From CAZPRY01 sp964589175 (lineage in GTDB: Bacteria > Fidelibacterota > UBA2242): 64,000 nt of DNA. The notes below the pieces were generated by a model. The model was not told the origin of the DNA, did no database searches, and saw only the letters and a list, made by a program, of their open reading frames with translations. The DNA lies in assembly GCA_964589175.1 (NCBI GenBank), contig CAZPRY010000015.1, positions 1 to 64,000 on the forward strand, written 5' to 3'. A program made the translations under genes and the position numbers. Of the stretch, positions 9,601 to 16,753 are shown one piece after another (position 1 is the first letter of the stretch; each line of letters starts with the position of its first letter).

Positions 9601-11426
9601 ATACCATCTGCGCCGGTGAACCACTGATGCTGGACGCCAGCAAATCCTACGATTTTGAAAAAGCCCTGCTGCGTTATCTCTGGGACTTCGGCGATGGCGG
9701 CAAGGCTGAGGGAGTCAATCCGATTCATGCCTACAAACGCGGTGGCGATTACCCGGTGCGTTTAACGGTGTACGATGACAGCAATTTGCCCTGTGATTAT
9801 TCCGTTGCAGATATGCTGATCCATGTGATTGATGCGCCCGTGGCTGAGGCCGGTGAAGATCAGACCGTATGCGCCAACACCGTTGTGTCTTTCGACGGAT
9901 CGTTGTCTTCGGGAGGTGGAAGATCGATTAAAAGCTACGGATGGGATTTCGGCGACGGTGATCTGGGCGGCGGCGTAACGCCGACCCACGTCTACACGCG
10001 TCCGGGTAAATTTCCGGTCCGGCTGACGATCATGGTTCCCGAAGTGGGCGATTGCGAAAACACCTCGGAGGATGAATTGACCGTTCTTGTGATTGCCGCA
10101 CCGACGGCATCTTTCACGGCCAGAAGTTTCGGTTGCATCGGCGATTCGATTCTTTTCGATGCCATGGCTTCCGATCCGGGCAATTCCAGGATTGTCCGCT
10201 ACGATTGGAACTACGGCAATGGCGTGACCGCTGAAGGCATCAAGACTGTTTACATTTATGAAAAACCGGGAACCTACATCACCCGCCTAAAGGTGACTAC
10301 CGAATCGGAACTGGGCTGCAACGTATCCGAAACCGAGCGGATCATCACCATTAACGATCCGCCGATGGCGGCGATCGAAGTGTACGCCTCGGATGCCGCT
10401 CCCGCGCTGGCCGACCGGTACTCGACCTTCGTCCGGACGCTGCTCAATTTCTCTGCGGCCAAAAGTGCCGACAGCGACGGCTTCATCCGGCACTTTAGAT
10501 GGGATTTCGGAGATGGGAATAGCGCCACGGGAATAACCACCCAGCATCAGTACGATATGCCCGGTGAATACCAGGTGGCACTGCTCGTTACCGATAACAG
10601 CATGACACGCTGCAATACTGCCCGTAAAACGATGACCCTCGTGGTTCGGGAACTGCCGCAACTCGCGGTGGAAGGCCCCGTTGCCGGATTTGTAAATGAT
10701 CCCATTGCTTTCGAAGCAGTGGCGAACGAGCTCGTCAAGGCGAAAGCTGTACCCTATAAATGGTATTTCAGCGACGGCGCCGAACTGGAAGGCGCCCAGG
10801 TCAGGAAGAGTTTCGAACGCGCCGGGAAGTTCCAGGTGCAAGTCAAGAAAGGCGATGTCTTCAGCGTCGCCAAAGATATCGTTATCGACGATATTCCGCT
10901 GATCAAAGTGCCGCAGCAGATCGAGGTGGACGTGAAGGAGAGTTTTCTCTTATCGTCGATCATCAGCAATCCGCACCAGATTCCCATCGCGCTTCAATGG
11001 GATCTTGGCAACGGCACGATAATCGATCAAAACGTGCTTACCTACGCCTATTCCCAGGCCGGGAAATATACCGCCCGGCTGCTGGTCTGGTACAAGCAGA
11101 TTTCGTTCGGCCAGCCGAAAGCCTTCGATATTCCCGTAACCGTGCACGCCACACCGGTCGTCCATATTCAAAATACTCCGGAGACGATCTATTCCGGCGG
11201 CGCCCGGGATGAGGTTACTTTCGAAGCCGTGGTGGATAGTTACACCGGTAAACTGAATTTCCAGTGGGATTTCGGCGATGGGGCCTCAGCGCTGGGAAAA
11301 ATTGTTAAGCATCAATTTGCAGCGCCTGGCGTGTACGAAGTTCAACTCATGCTCGGGAATGCCAGACGCACAACGTCTATGCGCTATGTTATCAAAAAGA
11401 AAATAGAGGTCGAAAAACGGGATTAA
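6606..11426 (+). CDS. Giant secreted multi-PKD protein
   Basis: 1606 residues with a signal peptide (KLFRFLCLMGFCTVVLAQ). After an N-terminal beta-rich region of about 290 residues, some fifteen PKD-type Ig-like repeats of about 85 residues run to the C-terminus. Each carries a variant of YxWDFGDGxxATG followed by HxYxxPGxYxVxLxVxD. Several repeats are degenerate (LQWDLGNGT, YKWYFSDGA, YQWLVEEGV). No enzymatic domain and no T9SS sorting tail are visible; the chain stops within the last PKD repeat. It is probably an extended periplasmic or surface scaffold or adhesin. It sits inside the partner-switching block and could be anchored with, or act beside, the LysM/FecR protein. The role is inferred from architecture only. 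Confidence 0.85.
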   Translation: MKLFRFLCLMGFCTVVLAQGVDQNLLVTSGIEAGVDKGDSLNRAIYYVGIPASNTGRVYFRIFDADMGGEFDEFEIPSETRYSLYGKGEIAWGILSLQDKIPSEKPLVNLILSKDKYFENRWRTIGDFSMDMGEPKDGYAYFQLVVDGIKGNGRNIYQLYVSAQDKENVPIQGVKISSPALSFRLSQKKELATQLKFVIPPETQYITVYNFDGDIKRIASLIHFESKYRYDVPVTVSDDASLASTQLPIQENERGQEAALVIEQNTRTNNTQFWITDDQGKIIELIYPPTIFTVNHLPVPKIDLVPLSECNSLILDASGSTDPDGDDLKFQWILNGNIQKSGSRIVYDFGQPGDYDVLLIVEDNSGYVANTSRLSKTIKINEAPTARIIAPERGIPFQDLFLDASSSVDQDGQILKYLWDFGDGYKAATVTAIHRYSQAGKYQVSLTVEDDGLSLCNRDRTTMMIWINAQPAAKLNQGKTIAAIAEVIQFDAEGSIDSDGELVRYHWGFGDGAEADGFEVSHAYAQPGTYQLSLEIFDDAEVENSTDLVTSQIIINDPPVPGFEFPPIVAAKEVRVFSAQASVDPDGEIVEYVWDFGDGFSRKGQVVDHQYAQPGTYTVKLWVRDNTPTLNNHAQIESKIRVNDPTTVDAGGSRRLNSSQVVLDGSGSTDSDDEIIDYFWDFGDNQSAHGKQLVHTYAYPGTYRVRLTTTDASGSITAKQYQEVDITINHPPIADAGLDRVIAPGESVKLDGGFSNDPDGKMVSYQWLVEEGVVIDGKTARHTFETPGMYQVQLKVTDDAGAEDIHYTTVFVNSSPTPVISPVDRLGPGQTYRFNAGLSYDVDGDVSQYEWDFGDNTAVATGKEVEHIYAEAGRYTITLTVRDNSSASNNTTSATQGVAVNYRPKAEAGSDILTCDQQVLFDGTRSSDPDGDLLSYYWDFGDGNSATGMQIVHIYKSTGIYPVVLRVDDGQGLSNSLNITNIKVHVNSPPVAIIAAGTDTICAGEPLMLDASKSYDFEKALLRYLWDFGDGGKAEGVNPIHAYKRGGDYPVRLTVYDDSNLPCDYSVADMLIHVIDAPVAEAGEDQTVCANTVVSFDGSLSSGGGRSIKSYGWDFGDGDLGGGVTPTHVYTRPGKFPVRLTIMVPEVGDCENTSEDELTVLVIAAPTASFTARSFGCIGDSILFDAMASDPGNSRIVRYDWNYGNGVTAEGIKTVYIYEKPGTYITRLKVTTESELGCNVSETERIITINDPPMAAIEVYASDAAPALADRYSTFVRTLLNFSAAKSADSDGFIRHFRWDFGDGNSATGITTQHQYDMPGEYQVALLVTDNSMTRCNTARKTMTLVVRELPQLAVEGPVAGFVNDPIAFEAVANELVKAKAVPYKWYFSDGAELEGAQVRKSFERAGKFQVQVKKGDVFSVAKDIVIDDIPLIKVPQQIEVDVKESFLLSSIISNPHQIPIALQWDLGNGTIIDQNVLTYAYSQAGKYTARLLVWYKQISFGQPKAFDIPVTVHATPVVHIQNTPETIYSGGARDEVTFEAVVDSYTGKLNFQWDFGDGASALGKIVKHQFAAPGVYEVQLMLGNARRTTSMRYVIKKKIEVEKRD

Positions 11427-11490
11427 CGACCCCTACTTGAAATCCGGAAGCTGAACCGGAATCCGGAAACGACGGAAATTTTCGCTGCTA

Positions 11491-11826
11491 TTAATAGAAA
11501 GCGCTGATAGCGCCGTCACGGTCGGCATAGATTGGAAATATCGGCGCCAGCCCGGCGATTTCGAAGACTTCCTTCACCTCATCCTTAACACAGCAAAGTA
11601 CTACCTGTCCGTCGGTTTGGTTCAATTTTTTGGCTGCGTGGAGGAGCACACGCAATCCGGCGCTGCTAATATAATCCAGTTCCGCGAAGTCCAGGATGAA
11701 CTGTGTCTCGCCAGCGTCGATTTTGGGGATGAATTTCTTCTCCAGATCGCCGGCAGTGTTGGAATCCAAACGGTCGCTTACCGAGATAATATTTATTGCG
11801 CCATCTTTTTCGATTTTGATATCCAT
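11491..11826 (-). CDS. Anti-sigma factor antagonist (STAS domain)
   Basis: 111 residues, the usual length of a single STAS domain. It has the typical pattern SDRLDSNTAGDLEKK, then FILDFAELDYISSAGLRVLL. Ser54/Ser55 in the YISSAGL motif are the expected phosphorylation site. In this family the unphosphorylated form binds the anti-sigma kinase and frees its sigma factor or other target. The partner kinase lies 12 bases upstream (11839-12273), and the SpoIIE phosphatase at 3785 is the natural activator. The gene converges with the PKD gene end at 11426. Confidence 0.93.
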   Translation of the reverse strand: MDIKIEKDGAINIISVSDRLDSNTAGDLEKKFIPKIDAGETQFILDFAELDYISSAGLRVLLHAAKKLNQTDGQVVLCCVKDEVKEVFEIAGLAPIFPIYADRDGAISAFY

Positions 11827-11838
11827 TTTTTTACCTCA

Positions 11839-12273
11839 CTAATTAGATGCGTCATCATTTTTTATCTGTTTCATCAACGTTAATTTGTTCTTTCCGTGAC
11901 TAGATTCATAACGAAGACTGTCCATTAAATTTCTAACGAGATAAATTCCCAGACCGCCGATTTTACGCTGCTGCAGAGGCGTATCAAGATCGGGCTGGGG
12001 AGCCTGGTCAGGATTGAAGGGATGGGCATCGTCCTCGATTTCCATCACTAAGCTACCTTTATCGATAGCTAAGTTGACAATGATCTCATGGGTTTTTTTA
12101 TCGTCGTAGCCGTATGAGATGATATTGGTCAGAATTTCGTCCAGGGCCAAATGCAACGCAAAAATAAATTTCTGATCCAGACCGATCGATTTGCCAAAGT
12201 CTTCGATCTTCTCACAGACCTGTTCGATTTCGGGAATCCTGTTTGCAATACGAATTTCCATCTGAGCACTCAT
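11839..12273 (-). CDS. RsbW/SpoIIAB-like anti-sigma regulatory kinase
   Basis: 144 residues with a single HATPase_c_2 (GHKL) fold. The N box is ALDEILTNIISYGY, the G1 box is IEDDAHPFNPDQ with the nucleotide-binding Asp, and the G2 box is GGLGIYLVRNLMD. Such proteins phosphorylate the STAS antagonist on Ser and sequester a target. The gene is co-directional with and 12 bases upstream of the STAS gene, which is the classic pair. No sigma factor gene is adjacent, so the sequestered target may be encoded elsewhere or may not be a sigma factor. Confidence 0.93.
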   Translation of the reverse strand: MSAQMEIRIANRIPEIEQVCEKIEDFGKSIGLDQKFIFALHLALDEILTNIISYGYDDKKTHEIIVNLAIDKGSLVMEIEDDAHPFNPDQAPQPDLDTPLQQRKIGGLGIYLVRNLMDSLRYESSHGKNKLTLMKQIKNDDASN

Positions 12274-12323
12274 GGTTAGTTTATCGATTAAAGATACACA
12301 TAAAATGCATTAGATAAGGCGGC

Positions 12324-13274
12324 CTATAATTCAAATTCGAGACCTTCATGGGCCAGAATGACTTCCAACTCTTCGGTGGGATAATTCATTTTTTTATAGT
12401 TGATCGACTTTTGAAGAATGTCGGAAATCTCAAAGTCGTCGCGTTCGGGTTCATGATGGAAGAGGACCAGCTTCTCAACGCCGGCCTCAATCGCATAATC
12501 GATGCCGATCAGTGCGGAACTATGCCCCCAGTCTTCCTTATGAATCGCTTCTTCGAAAGTATACTGCGCATCGAAGACGAGTATATTGGCGCCTTTGAAA
12601 AATGCGATGCTGTCCTCGATCTTCTTGCCGGAGGTCTCTTTATACTCCGAATCTGTGGCATAGATGAAGACCTTGTTGTCATATTCAACGCGGTAACCGA
12701 ATGATCCGCCGGGATGGTAAAGAGGATGATTGCGAATTTTGATATTCCCCAGTTGAAATTCCTCATGATGCTTCAATTCGATGAATTCTTTCTGAGAACT
12801 CATATTATCCAGGCTGACCGGGAAAAAGCGGAAATCCTGCTGAATTTCCAGCCTTTCGCGCAGACGCGGATGAATACTGTAAAAAAAGAGTTTATTCTGA
12901 GGCAGGAAAGCCGGCGTGAAAAAGGGAAATCCGATGAGATGGTCCCAGTGCGTATGACTCATGAAGATGTGAATTTCCAGGCCGTCTTTATTCTGTTCAT
13001 GGCGGATAAGATGATTTCCTAATCCCTTCAGACCGCTTCCCATATCGAAAATCAGGATTTTGTCATCTGCACGAACCTCCAGGCAGGAGGTGTTTCCGCC
13101 GATAATGTTTCTCTCGGGAAGGGGCAGTCTATTGATGAATTTATCGATATCTCCGGGCGTCCGGATATCTTCCGGGGTGATGCGGGAAATCGCACTTTTT
13201 AATTTAGCTCTTAACTGATGGGTAGTGAGAGGTGTGGGGATCGAACCCCGGACTCCCCAAAATCTAATTTTCAT
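12324..13274 (-). CDS. Metallo-beta-lactamase-fold hydrolase (GVRGSIPTP family)
   Basis: 316 residues, starting MKIRFWGVRGSIPTP, which is characteristic of an MBL subfamily near class II cyclic-nucleotide phosphodiesterases and RNase Z-like proteins. The metal site HTHWDH is at residues 107-112. Further candidate ligands are HPLYHPGG, the Asp of YATDSEY and the C-terminal FHHEPERDD. No signal peptide, so cytoplasmic. It lies 50 bases upstream of the RsbW-like gene in the same orientation and probably belongs to the same operon. Related proteins often accompany SpoIIE/STAS signalling genes. The substrate is unknown; a phosphodiester or second-messenger role is possible. Confidence 0.85.
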   Translation of the reverse strand: MKIRFWGVRGSIPTPLTTHQLRAKLKSAISRITPEDIRTPGDIDKFINRLPLPERNIIGGNTSCLEVRADDKILIFDMGSGLKGLGNHLIRHEQNKDGLEIHIFMSHTHWDHLIGFPFFTPAFLPQNKLFFYSIHPRLRERLEIQQDFRFFPVSLDNMSSQKEFIELKHHEEFQLGNIKIRNHPLYHPGGSFGYRVEYDNKVFIYATDSEYKETSGKKIEDSIAFFKGANILVFDAQYTFEEAIHKEDWGHSSALIGIDYAIEAGVEKLVLFHHEPERDDFEISDILQKSINYKKMNYPTEELEVILAHEGLEFEL

Positions 13275-13474
13275 GCTTAGCCCTGGTCGTAAACACTTTC
13301 CTCTGTTTGGGTGCGGTTGAAGACAATATGTTACCTAAATATACAATTACAATTTTTCAAAAAGTTAGACGATGTGACATCATATTGCAATAAAAAATTT
13401 CCGATAATGATGTTTTCTTGTTAAATATAAAACGGTTAGTTCGTATCTTTGAAGCATAAGCACGAGGCGCTATT

Positions 13475-14254
13475 ATGAAAATTCTGATTGCCGATACCGA
13501 TGAAATCAGCAAAGAGCTACTCAAACGCATGCTTGAGAACTGGGGCCACGAAGTCGTCGAAAAGAGCAGCGGCGTAGAAATCTGGCGTGCCCTTAGTACG
13601 GGGCGCTATCCCATGGCCATCTTCGAAACGGTTTTACCCGAGATGAACGGGCTTGATATTTGCGAGAAGATACGGGCCGAGATGATCGATACCTACGTCT
13701 ATATCATTTTATTAACGGCCAAGGAATCGCAGCTGGATATTAACCGGGGCCTTAGTGCGGGGGCCGACGATTATATTAAAAAACCCTTTGATGTTCTGGA
13801 ATTGCATTCGCGGGTGCATACCGGCGTCAGGATCCAGAACCTGGAATTGAAACTGCACGAGAAAATCAAAGAGCTGAATAACGTCAACAATATGTTGATC
13901 GCTGCCTATCGCGATATTCGCCAGATGAAAGATAAACTGAAAGAGGAGATTGAAATCACCAATCGCCCGATGTTTGTCATCAATCCGGATTTGAAGATCG
14001 ATGCCGTCAACCTGGCGGCTATGGATTTACTGGCCAAGGAGCGCAAGGAACTACTGGGCGGATCGATATTGGACCAGCTGGCCGTGGAGTCACAGCCGGA
14101 ATTTCGTAAGAATATCGACATTGCGCGGCTGGGGAGCGCCTTTATGCAGGGATTCGTATTTCAATCGGGACCGGAATATCCCTTTCAGGTGAATATCGTT
14201 CGTCTTGATTCCGGCGAGCGTCTCAAGTATGTTCTCATTCTTTCTAAAGAATAA
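13475..14254 (+). CDS. Receiver-like protein with Glu at the phospho-acceptor site, plus PAS-like domain
   Basis: 259 residues. Residues 1-120 are a CheY-like receiver with the acidic pocket (Asp7, Asp9, Glu10), a conserved Thr in LLTAKE, and Lys in IKKPFD. The phospho-acceptor position, however, is Glu51 (AIFETVLPEMNG, codon gaa) instead of Asp. A coiled-coil linker (about 120-160) leads to a PAS-like domain (about 160-255) containing RPMFVINPDLKIDAVNLAA. No output or catalytic domain follows. A Glu here often mimics permanent phosphorylation, so the protein may be a constitutively active or non-phosphorylated adaptor. It is transcribed divergently from the MBL-fold gene across a 200-base AT-rich gap. 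Confidence 0.85.
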   Translation: MKILIADTDEISKELLKRMLENWGHEVVEKSSGVEIWRALSTGRYPMAIFETVLPEMNGLDICEKIRAEMIDTYVYIILLTAKESQLDINRGLSAGADDYIKKPFDVLELHSRVHTGVRIQNLELKLHEKIKELNNVNNMLIAAYRDIRQMKDKLKEEIEITNRPMFVINPDLKIDAVNLAAMDLLAKERKELLGGSILDQLAVESQPEFRKNIDIARLGSAFMQGFVFQSGPEYPFQVNIVRLDSGERLKYVLILSKE

Positions 14255-14344
14255 ATCCACCGGTTTCTGCAACACTCACTTTCATACGGACATTTAAAGG
14301 ATTGATATTCCGAACCGCAGAAGATCATCTTTTTTACACCTGTT

Positions 14345-15487
14345 CTATATATGGCGGGTGATGACTTCAGCGATAAGCTGTTCGATTAGTTTAGCGGCAT
14401 TCTTACGGGAATACTCCGGGTCGTCTCTGTCCTGGCAGATTGCGTAAGCGGCCCGCAATCCTTGATGGATGAGCGGAGAGATATCGCCTTGAATCCGACC
14501 GGCAATCGCAATCGCCGGAACCTGGTATTTGCGGGTAATCGTCAGCAGTCCCGAAATCGCCTTACCCTGAAGTGTCTGGGCATCGATCTGACCTTCGCCG
14601 GTGATGAGCAGATCGGCGTCTTTTACCTTGGTCTCGAAATCCACTGCCTCGAGAAGGAGTGCGATACCGCTCTGCAAATCGGCATGCAGGAATGCGTATA
14701 AACCGGCGCCCAATCCGCCTGCGGCGCCGGCGCCCGGAAGGTTGCGGACGGATAATTTCTGGCCGGATTCCACCAGATCGAAGAAATGGTGTAGGTTTTT
14801 CTCAAGGATTAAAACCTCTTCCGGATTGGCCCCTTTTTGCGGGCCATAAATTCGGGCAGCTCCGGTAGGACCTAGCAGCGGATTGGTGACGTCGCAGGCC
14901 GCTACGATTCTGCATTGGGAAATGCCGGGGTGCAACCGATCTGTCCGGATAGAGCAGCAATGTCCGATACTCATTCCGGTCATAGAGGCGGTGATTTCCT
15001 CCCCCGCTTCATCGAAAAAACAAACGCCCAGGGCTTGCGCCATTCCGGCACCGCCATCAACGGTAGCGGACCCGCCGATGCCGAGAATTATTCTGGCATG
15101 ACCAGCTTCCAGCGCATCCCTGATTAATTGACCTGTTCCGAAAGTAGTCGTGTGTAGTGGATTCCGCAGTTCCACAGGCACCAGCGGCAAACCTGATGCG
15201 GCGGCCATTTCGATGACGGCAGTGTCTTTTGTGCCCAAGATCCCGTAGCGCGCTTCGATAGGCCGGCTGAGTGGGTCCATGACAATGCACGTCCGGTATG
15301 CGCCGCCGGTCGCACGAACCATGGTATCTACTGTTCCCTCGCCGCCGTCGGCCAATGGAATAGTGATAAGTTCTGCCGAAGGGTAGGTGATATGAATTCC
15401 CCGCGCAACGGCCTGGCATACTTCGAAGGCGGATAAACTTCCTTTGAAGGAGTCCGGTGCAATCACAATCTTGGCTTGTTTTCGCAT
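14345..15487 (-). CDS. glxK: Glycerate 2-kinase
   Basis: 380 residues, the usual length of the GlxK/GarK family. It starts KIVIAPDSFKGSLSAFEVCQA and has the family motifs IPLADGGEGTVD, GIGGSATVDGGAGMAQALG, CDVTNPLLGPTGAA and PGAGAAGGLGAGL. It phosphorylates D-glycerate, by family mostly to 2-phosphoglycerate, feeding lower glycolysis. It stands alone on the minus strand, with no adjacent tartronate or glyoxylate genes, so its physiological source of glycerate is unclear. The symbol is by family; garK is equally possible. Confidence 0.93.
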   Translation of the reverse strand: MRKQAKIVIAPDSFKGSLSAFEVCQAVARGIHITYPSAELITIPLADGGEGTVDTMVRATGGAYRTCIVMDPLSRPIEARYGILGTKDTAVIEMAAASGLPLVPVELRNPLHTTTFGTGQLIRDALEAGHARIILGIGGSATVDGGAGMAQALGVCFFDEAGEEITASMTGMSIGHCCSIRTDRLHPGISQCRIVAACDVTNPLLGPTGAARIYGPQKGANPEEVLILEKNLHHFFDLVESGQKLSVRNLPGAGAAGGLGAGLYAFLHADLQSGIALLLEAVDFETKVKDADLLITGEGQIDAQTLQGKAISGLLTITRKYQVPAIAIAGRIQGDISPLIHQGLRAAYAICQDRDDPEYSRKNAAKLIEQLIAEVITRHI

Positions 15488-15615
15488 TACGGAAATAATT
15501 TATCAATCGGAAGCGAAAATCCCACGGTTGTTTGTTGATATATCAGTTGACTGTGATTATTTTCCGGCAGAAAATGAGCGACGCCTTGAGAAATCAATTG
15601 ACAGGAGCATGACCC

Positions 15616-16032
15616 ATGAAATCACTGACCCGCCGCATCACCCTGAATGTGCCTATCCGCAGGGCATTCATCAATATTACGATGCAAGTCGAAGATGTTG
15701 TTCGCGAGAGCGGAATTAAGGAGGGGCTCTGCCTCGTGAACGCCATGCATATCACGGCCAGCGTATTCATCAATGACGATGAATCGGGGCTCCATCATGA
15801 TTACGAAGTATGGCTTGAAAAATTGGCTCCGGAGAAACCACATGCTCAGTACCGCCACAACGGCTACGAGGATAACGCCGATGCACATTTGAAACGGCAG
15901 ATCATGGGACGTGAAGTGGTGGTAGCTATTACGGATGGGAAACTGGATTTTGGCCCGTGGGAGCAGATATTCTATGGCGAATTCGACGGCAAGAGGTCCA
16001 AACGATATTTAATAAAAGTAATCGGTGAATGA
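15616..16032 (+). CDS. YjbQ-family protein (UPF0047)
   Basis: 138 residues, full length for the YjbQ/UPF0047 family. Signature segments are EGLCLVNAMHITASVFINDDE, YRHNGYEDNADAHLKRQIMG and LDFGPWEQIFYGEFDG. Members have a conserved His/Cys-containing site and have been linked to thiamine-phosphate synthase activity, but their true role is uncertain. The ATG at 15616 follows an AGGAG at good spacing. The gene is divergent from glycerate kinase, with the tRNA-fMet downstream. Confidence 0.9.
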   Translation: MKSLTRRITLNVPIRRAFINITMQVEDVVRESGIKEGLCLVNAMHITASVFINDDESGLHHDYEVWLEKLAPEKPHAQYRHNGYEDNADAHLKRQIMGREVVVAITDGKLDFGPWEQIFYGEFDGKRSKRYLIKVIGE

Positions 16033-16195
16033 CTACTTCTACTCCTCTGCCTTATGGATTGCGTCTATTAAATATCAGGTTGCCATCATAGATCCAATAA
16101 AATATTTTGAGATTAATTTATCTGAGATATTGTTTAAAATGGTGCTTGTAAATCTGCACAAATATTCGGATATTAGGGCGCTATTTATAAATGAT

Positions 16196-16268
<73 letters not shown>

Positions 16269-16272
16269 CTAG

Positions 16273-16305
16273 AAAAAAAGGGACGTTTATCGTCCCTTTT
16301 TTTTT
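16273..16305 (+). terminator. Rho-independent terminator after tRNA-fMet
   Basis: A run of A (16273-16279) precedes GGGACG (16280-16285), loop TTTAT, CGTCCC (16291-16296) and nine T. The A/T flanks extend the stem, so it could act in both directions. Confidence 0.9.
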
Positions 16306-16753
16306 CTATAGCTAGGCAAAAAGTCATTATTTGTATCATTATAGGGCGTCTCCTATGGCCGTTTTTATCATATCATTGTCGATAATGCGGATTGTAACAA
16401 AGCCATTCGTCAAATTCACCGCGAGTATATCATCTGCTGGTACGTTTTTCAATCTCTGTTGAGCCATTATGGATTCTATTGCCTGATAGAGGAAAGCCGA
16501 TGCTTCTAGAATGTGTGCGGATTCTTACCAGAATGATTTCGATGGAATGGTTTTTGATATTAGAAATGATAGATGAAATGATTGCAGAAGAAATCAATAA
16601 GTAGTATAATTGCCAAGAATTGCAGTGTAAAAGATTCTAATCAAAATTTAGATGGGCAGTACAGGATTTTATCTTCGGAAATGGTCAAGATTTAAAAAAT
16701 CTTTAGTAAAAGTGAAAAAATCTCGGCAATCATTTCCCTAGATGTAAATAGCA
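16306..16753. other. Intergenic region upstream of the sensor kinase
   Basis: About 450 bases lie between the tRNA terminator and the histidine kinase. The left part holds a short minus-strand reading frame that looks like a gene remnant (listed separately). The right part is AT-rich and must contain the kinase promoter. No clear promoter, repeat or RNA structure is visible. Confidence 0.5.
16339..16467 (-). pseudogene. Short ORF, probable gene remnant
   Basis: Minus strand, 42 codons from ATG at 16467 (MAQQRLKNVPADDILAV ... MIKTAIGDAL). The same frame reads back through the plausible segment HILEASAFLYQAIESI to a TAA just before ESAHIL, and protein-like sequence may continue beyond it. It could be the 3' part of a decayed gene or a genuine small protein. 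No family is recognised. Confidence 0.3.

Noticed and set aside
13220..13262. tRNA T-arm-like sequence (ggggatcgaaccccgga) on the minus-strand side
   Set aside because: It lies inside the start of the MBL-fold gene and encodes its conserved GVRGSIPTP motif; no acceptor, D or anticodon arms surround it.
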